Numbered from the stretch's first letter, positions 31,401 to 40,328 are shown. The stretch is DNA of 64,000 bases from Ferrovibrio sp964218355 (GCF_964218355.1 NZ_CAXPMC010000014.1:62001-126000), one strand, 5' to 3'. A program made the numbers and translations. The notes: generated by a model not told the origin, from the letters alone.

Positions 31401-33605
31401 GCCATCAGCCAGTTTGACCGTTTCGACGCGGCCCTGGCTAGTCATGCCGTTCTTCACTACGATCTGGTCGCCGGTGGCCGAACCGTCCGGCGCCTTCACC
31501 TTGATAACGATATCCTGACCCTGCACTTGGAAATCGAGATCATCGGCCGTGATGTCTTCTCCGAATTCCAGCGTGTCGCTGCCGCCGGTCTCCTCGATCA
31601 CATCGCTGCCGTCACCGCGGCCGAATCGGTACGTGTCGTTGCCGCTGCCGCCCTGCAGGGTATCGTTGCCGCTTCCGCCTTCCAGCAGGTCGTTGCCAGT
31701 GCCGCCGATCAGGGTATCGTCGCCGCGACCACCGAAAAGCAGGTCATTGCCGGCGCCACCATCCAAAGTATCGTTGCCATCGTCGCCAAACAGCAACTGG
31801 TTGCCGGCCCCGCCGGACAAGACTTCGTCGCCGGTATTACCGGTGAGCGCCGAGGCGGTATCGGCATTGCCGACCGCGAGATGCGATACGCCGAGATTGC
31901 TAACCGCGCCCTGGTCGTCGGTGACGCTGACCTGCAGTTCACGCACGCCTGGCCCAGCGTCTTCGTTGACGAAGGTCACTGAATCCAGAACCGCCTGGTA
32001 GGTGGCCAGCGGCGCCGTACCAGTAAAACTGAGCCCATCCGGATTAGCCGAATCCGCGCCAAAGCCGCCGCCAACCACACTGAGGCCGGTAGGCTGACCT
32101 CCACCATCCAACACTTGTCCATCTGGCGCGATGGTGAAGCCGCCGGATAACTGCAACGTGTCGCCAGCCTGGGCACCATCGCCAATGCGGAAGACCGCCG
32201 CAGTCAGGTCCGTACTGTCAATATCCGACAGGTCAAGATTGTTGCCCGCACCGACGTTAGCAGGGTTGACATGGCTGACCTGCGCCTCGCCGACATCGAT
32301 TTCGAGGATCACGTCATTGTAGTCGCGGTCAGCGCCTCCGTTGAGCAGAAGGTCCTCCCAGCCAACCGCGATCCGGTCGGGTGCCGTACCCTCGCCGGCC
32401 GCCACATGCTGCTGGCTATCCGGATTCAGGGCCAGCGTGTTGATCGGCTGCCCGTTAAAGTTGGCATTGGCGTCGGCAGCCGTATGGAAGACTGGCTGGC
32501 TGACCAAACTGCCACTCGATGGATCAGCCCCCGGCGCATGCACCATCAACCGCGGCGCGGCGCCGTCGAAAAGAGTGGCCGGATCCCCGTCGGCCTGCAC
32601 AAAGCTGAATTCCGCCGTGCCATTGGCCACCTGCTGGATCAGCGGGTTGCCGGCGGCGTTCTGGATCATGAACAGGCCAATGGTAGTCCCAGCCGGCAAT
32701 ACGCCAAGCGAGACCTCGTCGCCCGGCTGCAACGGGGGTACCGAGGCATTGGGAAAGACCAGTTGCGGCTGGCCGAAGCTGCCGTCCGGATTAATGACGT
32801 AGTAACCGATGACGTTCTGGAAGCCTGCGCCGTCGGTATGCAGTGAAACCGTGACCTCACGATCCTGGTCGTCCAGCGTAATTGGCCCGACACCATTGAC
32901 GAAAGCCGAATCTAGGGCCTGCCCTTCCTGTGTGTCGGTCAGCACGTCGATGAAATTGGTGATTCCGGCCTGGAATTGGCTGGTCACCTGTTCGGTGGTG
33001 GCAAAGCCGAAGCGGTCGATCGCGACCTCTGGTGCGTCGTTGACGGCGGCGACATCCACCGCGACCATGGCGGTATCGGTGCCGCCATGGCCATCCGATA
33101 TCGTATAGCTGAAACTGGCCGCACCGTTGAAATTCGGATCTGGGGTAAACACCACCTGACCGCCAACCAACGCCACGCTACCACCAACGGCATCGCCAAC
33201 ACCAATTACACTTAGCGCGTCTCCGTTGGGATCACTGTCATTTGCTAGCAGCTGCCCAACTGGCACTGCAAGAACGGTATCTTCCGTGCCAAATAGGTGG
33301 TCGTTGACTGCATCAGGTGGCAGTGGTGGGGGTGGTGGAGGAGGAGGGGGAACAAAGAAGAAGTCTGGCCCTGAAGGAGAAGACGGACTATCTCCTCCCG
33401 GCGGACTAACGCCGCATCCTGGCCCCACCCCAGTGGTACAAGCATCGTTGTTGTTGCCATTGCTATTACCTCCATCACCGCCGCCGCCGCCGCCGTCACC
33501 ACCTCCCGACCACATCCCTTGAAGGCGTGGCGGCCGCAGGTCTTCTAAGAGACCGTTCTTTCGCAGCCAATCATGAAAGTAGTCACCTAGTACTAGTGGA
33601 GACAT
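28467..33605 (-). CDS. Large type I-secreted RTX / cadherin-like repeat protein
   Basis: A 1712-residue surface or secreted protein. In order: a short N-terminal segment (MSPLVLGDYFHDWLRKNG); Gly-rich and poly-Pro linkers to about 105; one cadherin-like repeat (about 108-200); a DUF4114-type region with GGADRDYNDVILEID near 435; RTX nonapeptides of the GGxGNDxLxGG type at about 598-670; an Ala-rich stretch; five more cadherin-like repeats of the ANDSDVDGD type (about 940-1420); then a Gly-rich linker and EF-hand-like DxNxDG loops (about 1490-1600). Calcium probably stabilises it outside the cell. Lysine is very rare: I count 12. It is preceded by transporter genes and followed by modifying enzymes. 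Confidence 0.9.
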   Translation of the reverse strand: MSPLVLGDYFHDWLRKNGLLEDLRPPRLQGMWSGGGDGGGGGGDGGNSNGNNNDACTTGVGPGCGVSPPGGDSPSSPSGPDFFFVPPPPPPPPPLPPDAVNDHLFGTEDTVLAVPVGQLLANDSDPNGDALSVIGVGDAVGGSVALVGGQVVFTPDPNFNGAASFSYTISDGHGGTDTAMVAVDVAAVNDAPEVAIDRFGFATTEQVTSQFQAGITNFIDVLTDTQEGQALDSAFVNGVGPITLDDQDREVTVSLHTDGAGFQNVIGYYVINPDGSFGQPQLVFPNASVPPLQPGDEVSLGVLPAGTTIGLFMIQNAAGNPLIQQVANGTAEFSFVQADGDPATLFDGAAPRLMVHAPGADPSSGSLVSQPVFHTAADANANFNGQPINTLALNPDSQQHVAAGEGTAPDRIAVGWEDLLLNGGADRDYNDVILEIDVGEAQVSHVNPANVGAGNNLDLSDIDSTDLTAAVFRIGDGAQAGDTLQLSGGFTIAPDGQVLDGGGQPTGLSVVGGGFGADSANPDGLSFTGTAPLATYQAVLDSVTFVNEDAGPGVRELQVSVTDDQGAVSNLGVSHLAVGNADTASALTGNTGDEVLSGGAGNQLLFGDDGNDTLDGGAGNDLLFGGRGDDTLIGGTGNDLLEGGSGNDTLQGGSGNDTYRFGRGDGSDVIEETGGSDTLEFGEDITADDLDFQVQGQDIVIKVKAPDGSATGDQIVVKNGMTSQGRVETVKLADGTVINLNLSSSVGANGQLVFGNSQYNQLQFWQAAAGEGTAAVAGQMAAALAAVAAGAVALGADPAEAAVTVGQSAIGSDENMQAAVAALAGDGGGPSLQVGQVIADLAAPAAAITATSVPAQKTATLSDIVSAAPLAVATSVPTMAMESASSGASTGDAAGNSDGETLLADAVPAPDAPVSADSIAEAVAPAAQASLPVISTPEFTDPPPVLQDDVVATDEDTVLLIDPATLLGNDSDPMGSSLAIVSVSGATGGTVAFIDGKIAFTPAADYNGLAGFSYTVRDDFGNLSTAKVLVSVAPVNDAPVAGAETLAATEDTVLVIPPALVLANDGDVDGDILTVTSVQDAVGGSVALDGSGNLVFTPETNFNGTASFAYTISDGNGAATTQTVTLLVAAVNDAPDVVSELVLGTEDIALLISAASLLANDSDVDGDILTISAVGNAVGGSVALDGNGDVVFTPTLNHNGSATFQYAVDDGNGGVTWATAAVSIAAVNDNPDAVADSFSTNEDVPLLIPVSSLLANDSDVDGDAVTVTSVTNAIGGTVSLVGGNVTFTPTANFYGTASFDYSVSDGYGGTATQTVTITVDPVNDAPIAVTNSYSMNEDTSLAISAADLLANDSDIEGDTLTLLGVHSPSNGSVSMVDGNITFTPNGNFFGAAGFYYTVSDGQGGTTNGYVSISVADVIDPAPPPPQHWVSNGEGGDGGWVNDAGDYTYSNGTWTWVPAPSGGGSDGGGDPSTGGGDGGDGGGDGKPVIIDLNGNGLDLIPVDESTAFFDINADGYLDRMGWVASTDGLLAYDHNQDGAITQRDEIAFVDYLPGAASDLEGLRAFDSNNNGMLDAQDAEWSKFGVWQDANQDGVSDEGEFRTLDQVGITAISLNSDWNSRAEAGNIVLGEATYYRTDGSAGTVGDVVLNYQSGAPDAAPPPDINAQLATLKSMMAAFTAGIEEPPANQNVDPATDLAVLVTAAEEEEKAVAGE

Positions 33606-33774
33606 CGTTTATTCTCCGATCATCTCAGCTGCATGGAGAACATATCGCGACTTATGTTCGCCGCTTGCTCTGAAGCTTGCTCTCATTTCTGTCTCGGCTT
33701 GCGGTTAAACCGCGACATTCTCGTCGCCGCGATCACTTCCACCTGGAAATCCAAACACCATGCATGAGGCATCA

Positions 33775-34668
33775 CTAATCCTGCACCTGAGAAAAACTGG
33801 GCGGTGCCTTGGTGTACAATCTACCTAGATCCGGAGGGCGGCTTTCATCTGGCCTTAACTCAGCAATAATGCCTTCAACTAGTTGCTTGACCTCGTCATA
33901 TGACATTCCACTACGCAGGCGCGGATCATAAAGAACGCGAAGATAAAGAAGATCGTAACTAGAAGGAGCGTTCAACGTATCCACTCGATGACCACTGTGG
34001 TCGACGCGAATAATAGATGGCCACGATTTCGTGCTGTCGAATGGCAAGCCAAGTGCCTGCAGTGTTTCTTCATATATGCACCGCTGCATATATCCGAAGT
34101 TCATGCTGATCGTGATCATGGTAAAAATCGCGCCGTCCACTTTGAACGAAGGCCCAAACATACAAATCTTCTGCGCCCAACCTGGGTCGCTAGATGGATA
34201 GATAAATCGATTGTGAATTGCTCTTGAGTACGAGGCTTTGAAGGGTTCGGGGACCTTATGATCTTGGATCGAGCCTATAAGCTTAGAATTTGCGTATTCT
34301 GCGATCGCACCTGATCCACGGCCGTTGACCTCCCGTGGCACAAAAACCATCACTAGATTGGTTGTTGATCGGCACTCGGAAGTAACAATTTGTATTTCGT
34401 TGGTTAGCGAGTACGCGGCGGCCACACGAGAGACAAGCGCGCGCTCCTCGGCACCTGGCTCTCCAGCGACTATTAGGCAAACATCACGCTGGTCGGCCTT
34501 GTACAAAGATCTTCGGCGTCCGGAACCGAGAATTTGCTCGCGACTATAGAAAGCCACCGTCATAAAATCGGCGGCGAGGGCTGCATTTGACGGCTCGCGC
34601 ATTGGGCCAGAGCAAGCAACCAACGTACAGAGGCCAACCATAGACAGAGCAGGCAGAAGGCATTTCAT
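33775..34668 (-). CDS. DUF2927 domain lipoprotein
   Basis: A 297-residue lipoprotein. The signal MKCLLPALSMVGLCTLVAC ends in a lipobox with Cys19. The body contains a DUF2927-like domain: IYEETLQALGLPFD occupies the place of the HExxH-like helix seen in other members, and LLYLRVLYDPRLRSGMSY is typical of its C-terminal part. The metal-binding His of the helix is Glu here, so peptidase activity is doubtful. Low-GC codon use stands out from the secretion genes. It overlaps the following GNAT gene by four bases and precedes the RTX gene by 169 bases. Confidence 0.7.
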   Translation of the reverse strand: MKCLLPALSMVGLCTLVACSGPMREPSNAALAADFMTVAFYSREQILGSGRRRSLYKADQRDVCLIVAGEPGAEERALVSRVAAAYSLTNEIQIVTSECRSTTNLVMVFVPREVNGRGSGAIAEYANSKLIGSIQDHKVPEPFKASYSRAIHNRFIYPSSDPGWAQKICMFGPSFKVDGAIFTMITISMNFGYMQRCIYEETLQALGLPFDSTKSWPSIIRVDHSGHRVDTLNAPSSYDLLYLRVLYDPRLRSGMSYDEVKQLVEGIIAELRPDESRPPDLGRLYTKAPPSFSQVQD

Positions 34669-35168
34669 GGTAACAGCCGCCGCTTGTACAAACCGCCGAC
34701 GGCGGTAAAGCCGCAGCGTTGAAGGAATTGCCCTGCCCGATCAACCTTTCGCCCAGACGAAACCCCAACCTGGACTTCAAGTGCGCCGTGGCGTCTAGCC
34801 CAAATCGTGAATGCGCTAACTAGCTGTCGAGCGAGCGCGGTCCCACGGCTGCTCGCATCAATATAGAAAATAATATCCCGGGCGTAACACGCGCTTGAAA
34901 AGAAGTAATCTTCCACAAGTCCCGCCAGGAATCCGACGAGACGGCCTTCCCACTCCGCTATAAAGACGCAGTGACGCTCGGTGTTGGTCAAGAATCGCGC
35001 GACCGTCGTCATAACCTTAGCTTCGTCGAATGGCACAAAATGATAGTGCGTTTCGCAATGTGCGAGCCGCCCCAGACTCAACAGAGCTGGAATATCTTCT
35101 GCCCGAGCGAGTCGCACAACTAAGCCGGTCCTAGGCAGAACAGTGACATCACTTTGGAGCGGCAGCAT
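34665..35168 (-). CDS. GNAT acyltransferase (copy 2 of the secretion cluster)
   Basis: A 167-residue GNAT-fold protein with VVRLARAEDIPALLSLGRLA, FIAEWEGRLVGFLAGL, IDASSRGTALARQLVSAFTI as the CoA-binding stretch, and RAGQFLQRCGFTAVGGLY. It is a paralogue of the protein at 27929-28474, placed on the opposite side of the RTX gene. It overlaps the HlyC-type gene by 20 bases and the lipoprotein gene by four, so it is translated as part of the same unit. The acceptor is unknown. Confidence 0.78.
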   Translation of the reverse strand: MLPLQSDVTVLPRTGLVVRLARAEDIPALLSLGRLAHCETHYHFVPFDEAKVMTTVARFLTNTERHCVFIAEWEGRLVGFLAGLVEDYFFSSACYARDIIFYIDASSRGTALARQLVSAFTIWARRHGALEVQVGVSSGRKVDRAGQFLQRCGFTAVGGLYKRRLLP

Positions 35169-35709
35169 CTGCCTGGGTCTCCAGCGGTTGGACCAGCTTT
35201 ACCTGAGGTCCGTTTGGGCCCTGATGCCAATACTTGAACGACTTGCCAGGGAGGATGTTATCGCGCAAATCACCCATCACCTCTTCACCCCCTCCAAATG
35301 GCGAAATCAGATCAATCATCCAACTGCGGTCTCCAGATTTCCAATCTGTCGGTGCAAGCCGTCTCGCGACTAGAAACCGCGCCTCGGCATCCTCTGACAA
35401 TTGCGCCCAAGAGACGTAGGCTACCGGCCGGCCACCCTTCATATAGAGTTTGAACTGATGCAGTTGGACCGGCGGATATAAAAGCCATTCAAGATCTGCA
35501 AGGAAGAAGTAGCGATGCCCGGGAGACTGCATCATCAGCAGTCCGATATTGATCAATACCTGTTGCACATCCAGTGGCTTGTCTGCACCGGGAGTAGCAA
35601 CCCGGCGCTGAACGGCCTGCATATCTATCCTGACGGACTTTGATTCCTGTGCCGCTGACGCCGCTGCTGCATTTCCAGTTTGCACAGAGCTTGCTTCGAC
35701 AATGCTCAT
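35149..35709 (-). CDS. HlyC-type toxin-activating lysine acyltransferase
   Basis: A 186-residue RTX acyltransferase. After a disordered Ala/Ser-rich start, LINIGLLMMQSPGHRYFF gives the catalytic histidine near residue 65. It continues with PPVQLHQFKLYMKGGRPVAY, SWAQLSEDAEARFLVARRL and DWKSGDRSWMIDLISPFG, whose aspartate is the second conserved catalytic position. HlyC enzymes use acyl-ACP to acylate internal lysines of an RTX protein before export. The likely target is the RTX protein encoded downstream. The start overlaps the hlyD-type stop by four bases. Confidence 0.88.
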   Translation of the reverse strand: MSIVEASSVQTGNAAAASAAQESKSVRIDMQAVQRRVATPGADKPLDVQQVLINIGLLMMQSPGHRYFFLADLEWLLYPPVQLHQFKLYMKGGRPVAYVSWAQLSEDAEARFLVARRLAPTDWKSGDRSWMIDLISPFGGGEEVMGDLRDNILPGKSFKYWHQGPNGPQVKLVQPLETQADAAAPK

Positions 35710-37058
35710 CTTTCCCTCAGGCTTTCCTGTTTGTAGCGGACCAGCGGTGCGAGCACGAAGTCGATGATGCGGCGCTGATCGGTCTTGATTTCGACGGTGG
35801 CCGTCATGCCAGCGCCGATCGGCAGCTCGCGCCCCTCGATCTCCATCTTCTGGGCATCGAGAGCGATGCGCGCGGCATAGACGAGGCCCAAGGTCTTGTC
35901 CTCAATGGCGTCGCGCGACACCGTGGTGACAGTACCTTCCAGATAGCCATAGCGGGTGAAGTTGTAAGTCTCGAACTTAACCACCGCCGGCTGGCCGGCC
36001 TGCACGAAGCCGATATCCTTGTTCAGCAGCATGGCCTCCACTTCAAGGCGGCTGTCTCCTGGCACAACGACCAGCGCAGTCTGGCCCTGGGTCATGACGC
36101 CGCCGACGGTGTTGACCGCCAGCTGCTGCACGGTGCCGTCGATGGGGGCAGTCAGGGTCTGGTAGAGCAGGCGCTGCTCGGCCTTTAGCAGATCCTGCTG
36201 CAGGCCGGCGATCTTGCGGCCGGTCTCGGCCAGTTCGCCCTGCAGGCCACGCTCGAATTCCGCCTGCACGCGTCGCAGCTGCGCCTCTGCCAGTGCGATG
36301 CTGCTGCGGATTTCCCCGTCCCGTGTCCGCAGGACCAGCAGGTCATGCTGCTGGTCGGATAGCTGCTGGCGGATCTCCAGTAGTGGCATTGCCGCGCCGA
36401 TGCCCTTGTCGACCAGAGTCTGCTTAGCCTCTACGCGCTTCGCCAGCAGCGGAATGCTGGCTTCCAGCTTGGCGATCTGGGCTCGTAGCGACCGTTCCTC
36501 GCCGCGATGACGTGCCAGCTCGGCGCGGGCGGCATCCTGCTGGGCGCGAAACTCGGCGGCGCGGCCCAGCATCAGTCGGCGCTGCACTGTCAGGGCGACT
36601 GTGTCCGCGGCGGGGGGCTGGACGAAGACCCTTCCTGGATCGGCCGGATTGCGGGACAGCGCCTCCAGCCGGGCCCGGTCGAGCAGGGCCAGCTGCAGGT
36701 CGCTGCGGACTTGGTCGTAGCCTGCCAGCGCTGCCGTCGGATCGAGCTCGACAAGGATGTCTCCCGCCCGCACCCGATCGCCGTCCCGGACATGGATGGC
36801 CCGCACGACCCCGGCCTCGGGTGCCTGCAGCAGCTTGACCCGGCCGGCCGGGATTACCCGGCCCTGGCCGACCGCCACTACGTCGACGGTGCCCAGCGAC
36901 GCCCAGACTACAACCAGGACAGCCAGCAGGCAGATGCTCCACAGCAGGATGCGGCCGACCGGCGAAGGAGCGGCATGCAACACCTGCAGGCGGCCGGGAT
37001 GGAAATCGGCCATCAACGGTGATGGCGGCGGCATGGCGGCAGCTTCACTCGGCGGCAT
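35706..37058 (-). CDS. HlyD-family periplasmic adaptor of a type I secretion system
   Basis: A 450-residue membrane fusion protein starting MPPSEAAAMPPPSP. One TM segment (LLWSICLLAVLVVVWASLG) is followed by a lipoyl half (GRVIPAGRVKLLQAPEAGVV), a long coiled-coil hairpin (about 100-280), the second lipoyl half (YQTLTAPIDGTVQQLAV) and the C-terminal beta domain ending KQESLRER. It bridges the inner-membrane ABC transporter and an outer-membrane TolC channel; no tolC-like gene lies in the window. The ATG at 37058 overlaps the end of the transporter gene by 14 bases. An open frame to 37154 runs inside that gene and is not used. Confidence 0.92.
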   Translation of the reverse strand: MPPSEAAAMPPPSPLMADFHPGRLQVLHAAPSPVGRILLWSICLLAVLVVVWASLGTVDVVAVGQGRVIPAGRVKLLQAPEAGVVRAIHVRDGDRVRAGDILVELDPTAALAGYDQVRSDLQLALLDRARLEALSRNPADPGRVFVQPPAADTVALTVQRRLMLGRAAEFRAQQDAARAELARHRGEERSLRAQIAKLEASIPLLAKRVEAKQTLVDKGIGAAMPLLEIRQQLSDQQHDLLVLRTRDGEIRSSIALAEAQLRRVQAEFERGLQGELAETGRKIAGLQQDLLKAEQRLLYQTLTAPIDGTVQQLAVNTVGGVMTQGQTALVVVPGDSRLEVEAMLLNKDIGFVQAGQPAVVKFETYNFTRYGYLEGTVTTVSRDAIEDKTLGLVYAARIALDAQKMEIEGRELPIGAGMTATVEIKTDQRRIIDFVLAPLVRYKQESLRER

Positions 37059-39210
37059 TGGACACCCCCGCCGCCGCGGCCGCGGCCGGTGCGGTGCCGG
37101 TCTGCAGCTGGTAGAGCTGGGCATAGCGGCCGTTCTGAGCCAGCAGATGGCCATGGTCGCCGCTTTCGATCAGGCGCCCATTCTCCAAGGTCAGGATGTG
37201 GTCGCAGCCATGCAGGGTGGAGAGCCGGTGGGCGATCAGGATCACCGTGCGGCCGGCACAGATCTGCCGCATGTTGGCCTGGATCGCCCGCTCGGCCTCG
37301 GTATCCAGCGCGCTGGTCGCCTCGTCGAAGATCAGGATGCGGGGGTCGGTCGCCAGCGCCCGGGCAATGGCTATGCGCTGGCGCTGCCCCCCGGACAGGG
37401 TCATGCCGCGCTCGCCGACCATGGTGTCGTAGCCCTGCGGCAGCGACAGGATGAAGTCATGGGCCCCGGCCAATTCGGCAGCGGCGATCACCTTGTCCAC
37501 TGGCAGCAGTGGGTCGGCCAGCGCGATATTCTCGCGCACCGACATGTTGAACAGCACGTTGTCCTGCAGCACCACGCCGATCTGCCGGCGCAGCCAAGCG
37601 GTATCGGTACGTGCCATGTCGATGCCATCGATTAACACGCGGCCACGCTCCGGGACGTGCAGTCGCTGGATCAGCTTGGCCAAGGTCGATTTGCCCGAGC
37701 CGGATGTGCCAACGATGCCAACCACCTGCCCTGGCAGAATGCTGAAGCTGACCTCACTGAGGACTTCCGGCCCGTCAGCCCGGTAGCGGAAGCTGACCTG
37801 CTCGAAATCGATGCGGCCGCGCAGGGCCGGCAGATGCGAAGGATTGTCGATCCGGGTTTCCGACGGACTGTTCATGATGTCGGCCAGCCGCTGGATCGAC
37901 ACCCGCACCTGCTGGAAATCCTGCCAGAGCTGTGCCAGCCGCAGGATCGGTGCCGCCACCCGCCCCGACAGCATGTTAAAGGCAACCAGCTGGCCGACGC
38001 TGAGATCGCCCTTCATCACCAGCAGGGCGCCGAGCCATAGCAGGGCGACGGTAGTCAGCTTGCCGACCACGGCAATCAGCTGGGCGCCGATGGCCGAGAC
38101 CTGGCCGGCACGAAAGCTGGCCGTCGTCGACTGCGCCAGATGGTCTTCGAACCGGCGCTGGATGCGCGGCTCGATCGCCATCGCTTTCAGGGTCTCGATA
38201 CCGCCCAGCAGCTCGACCATGAAGGCCTGCGTCTCGCTGGCCTGGCCGGCTTTGTCGTCCAGCCGCCGCTTCAGCAGCGGCGTTACGACAAAGGAGATGA
38301 TCAGGTAGACCGGGATGGTGGCCAGAACGATGGCGGTCAGTACCGGGCTGAAATGATACATCACAGCCAGGAAGACCACTGTGAACCCGGCGTCGATGGT
38401 GAAGGTGAGCGTCGAGCCGGTGAGGAAATTACGCACAGTCTCGAGCTCGCGCAGGCGCGCCACTGATTCGCCGATCCGCCGGCTCTCGAAATAACTCATT
38501 GGTAGAGCCATCAGCTGGCGGAACAGCCGGGCGCCGAACTCGACGTCCATCCGGTTGGTAGTATGCGACAGCAGATAGGTGCGCAGCCCGGTGAGCAGAG
38601 CCTCGAAGAGGGTTACGGCCAGGAGGCCGATGATCACCACGTCCAGCGTGGTCAGGCCGCGATGCACCAGAACCTTGTCGATCACCACCTGGAACATCAG
38701 CGGGCTGACCAGGCCGAAAAGCTGCAGGATGAAGGAGGCCGCCAGCACCTCGCCAAACAGCCGGCGGTATTTTCCGGCCACGCCGAAGAACCAGGAGAGC
38801 GAGAAAGGTATTGCCGCCGCGCCCGCCTCCTTGCGCCTGAACTCGATCAGGCGACCGGCATAGAGCACATCGAAGGCATCGAGGGTCATCTGCGACGCCT
38901 GTCCGGCGACGGCATCCTGGAGCAGGACGGCACCGTTTTCGCAGCGCGCCAGCACCACAAAGCGACCGTCACGCAGCAGAGCGAGGCCCGGCGGCGTCGC
39001 CTTGGCCAAATGCTTGAGCGGAACTTTACGGCTCGCGGCGGTCAGCCCCGCGACATCTGCCGCTTTCAGAATATCGGTTTCATCGAGCGTGTTGTTGCCG
39101 GCGCCAATAGCCTGACGCAATGTCTCGGCCTCCACCGGGATCTCATAGAACCCGGCGATCAGCGCCACCCCCAGCAGCCCGCTATCTCCTGATGAGACAA
39201 CTCCGGACAT
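37045..39210 (-). CDS. HlyB-type ABC transporter with C39-like domain
   Basis: A 721-residue type I secretion ATPase. The N-terminal ~130 residues resemble a C39 peptidase-like domain but lack the catalytic cysteine, as in HlyB, so the RTX substrate is probably exported without N-terminal cleavage. The TM domain follows (about 150-450). The ATPase has Walker A GIVGTSGSGKSTLAKL, signature MTLSGGQRQRIAIARAL and Walker B ILIFDEATSALD. It is the first gene of the minus-strand cluster, and a 429-base gap upstream separates it from the next gene. Confidence 0.93.
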   Translation of the reverse strand: MSGVVSSGDSGLLGVALIAGFYEIPVEAETLRQAIGAGNNTLDETDILKAADVAGLTAASRKVPLKHLAKATPPGLALLRDGRFVVLARCENGAVLLQDAVAGQASQMTLDAFDVLYAGRLIEFRRKEAGAAAIPFSLSWFFGVAGKYRRLFGEVLAASFILQLFGLVSPLMFQVVIDKVLVHRGLTTLDVVIIGLLAVTLFEALLTGLRTYLLSHTTNRMDVEFGARLFRQLMALPMSYFESRRIGESVARLRELETVRNFLTGSTLTFTIDAGFTVVFLAVMYHFSPVLTAIVLATIPVYLIISFVVTPLLKRRLDDKAGQASETQAFMVELLGGIETLKAMAIEPRIQRRFEDHLAQSTTASFRAGQVSAIGAQLIAVVGKLTTVALLWLGALLVMKGDLSVGQLVAFNMLSGRVAAPILRLAQLWQDFQQVRVSIQRLADIMNSPSETRIDNPSHLPALRGRIDFEQVSFRYRADGPEVLSEVSFSILPGQVVGIVGTSGSGKSTLAKLIQRLHVPERGRVLIDGIDMARTDTAWLRRQIGVVLQDNVLFNMSVRENIALADPLLPVDKVIAAAELAGAHDFILSLPQGYDTMVGERGMTLSGGQRQRIAIARALATDPRILIFDEATSALDTEAERAIQANMRQICAGRTVILIAHRLSTLHGCDHILTLENGRLIESGDHGHLLAQNGRYAQLYQLQTGTAPAAAAAAGVSNAAE

Positions 39211-39639
39211 GACACCCCCAGCAACTGCACTGCAGCGATAGATTCTTCTATGCGATGTGATCGACGGGCAGCCGGGGTAACGGGGGCAGCCGTCGTTTCA
39301 GTGACAAATCAATCCTATGCAACCTATTGGGGCTCGCAAGTACTTTTCTTCATCATAAAATAGTAATTAGGAGTATTGCGCCAGCTGAGAAGCAACCCCA
39401 GCATGCGCCACGTCTATCATCTATTTTTTCTGTGCTGACTTCTCAAACGCGGGAACGCCCCGCTCAAAAGGCGCAAACGGGCCGAGAAACCGCCCTCTCT
39501 TGAATAGCTGCATCGGAAAATGAACCGGAACGCGATCGCTCTCACGCCAAGTAGGTCAAGAAAGCCAAAAGAAGGTTTCATCTTTCACCTCGCACATCTG
39601 CTCAACGAGGGCTGCACAGTGTTCACAAACCGCTGCGCC
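39211..39639. other. Intergenic region upstream of the secretion cluster
   Basis: About 430 AT-richer bases without a convincing gene. It must contain the promoter of the HlyB-type gene on the minus strand. A 64-codon plus-strand frame at 39520-39714 has no ribosome site or recognisable product. Composition changes back to high GC near 39640. Confidence 0.4.
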
Positions 39640-40272
39640 CTAGAGCATGGCCGCAGCGGACCCGGAGATGCGGGCCGTCACGGCGGCATATTTATTCACA
39701 CTTTGTTCTCCTGATGAGGATAGATAGAACAAACAGGCGCCATTGTCAAGGTATATTTTCCGTAAATGCAGAAATAGTTCCCATGGTGTTCTGATCCGCC
39801 AGTCCTGCAGCCCGATCAGGCGCTTGACCAGCTCGACACAGGAAAACGGCAGCGGCGCCGCCGGCCGGCGCGGCGGCTCGGCCACCGGCACGGTCAGCGC
39901 GCAATGCCCGGCCCGGCGCAGATGGGCAGCCAGATCGGCGCCGGCCGGCCAGGCCGCAAAGCCGCGCAGCGCCAGCCAGTGCGACAGCGGATCGAGGCCG
40001 ATCCAGCCGCCCTGCAGCGGCAGATAGGCATGGCAGTGGCGGAAGCCCGGCTTCAGCAGCCGCAGCAGGCGCAGGCTGCGATGCAGGCCGGTCGCCTCGG
40101 CGAACACCACCACCGCACGGTCAGGCACCGCATGGTCGGGCATCAGGGGATCAGGCATGGCGCAGCCGGATACCGCGGCCGGTATCGCACCTGGCGCCCA
40201 CCCTGGCGCCCGGCCCGGGACCGCGGACGGAACAAAGCCGGGCCTGGCGCCCTGCGGGTCATAATATTTCAT
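39640..40272 (-). CDS. Phage-type protein of unknown function
   Basis: A 210-residue protein with GGGAG five bases before its ATG. The central part (RAVVVFAEATGLHRSLRLL, GFRHCHAYL, GWIGLDPLSHWLALR) and the element FSCVELVKRLIGLQ, then RTPWELFLHLRK, recall a conserved protein of podovirus-like prophages in alphaproteobacteria; that is from memory and only moderately sure. The last ~35 residues contain an internal AGGAG plus GTG (39696 to 39640) that could start a 19-codon frame, so the 3' end may be two phage genes run together. It is divergent from the S24 repressor. Confidence 0.5.
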   Translation of the reverse strand: MKYYDPQGARPGFVPSAVPGRAPGWAPGAIPAAVSGCAMPDPLMPDHAVPDRAVVVFAEATGLHRSLRLLRLLKPGFRHCHAYLPLQGGWIGLDPLSHWLALRGFAAWPAGADLAAHLRRAGHCALTVPVAEPPRRPAAPLPFSCVELVKRLIGLQDWRIRTPWELFLHLRKIYLDNGACLFYLSSSGEQSVNKYAAVTARISGSAAAML

Positions 40273-40328
40273 GGTTGCTCCCGGCTGTGCATGGAACAGG
40301 TCACAAATACATCGTCCGGCAGACCTTT

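Noticed and set aside
39520..39714. 64-codon plus-strand frame upstream of the secretion cluster
   Set aside because: No ribosome site, no recognisable domain and no neighbour on that strand.
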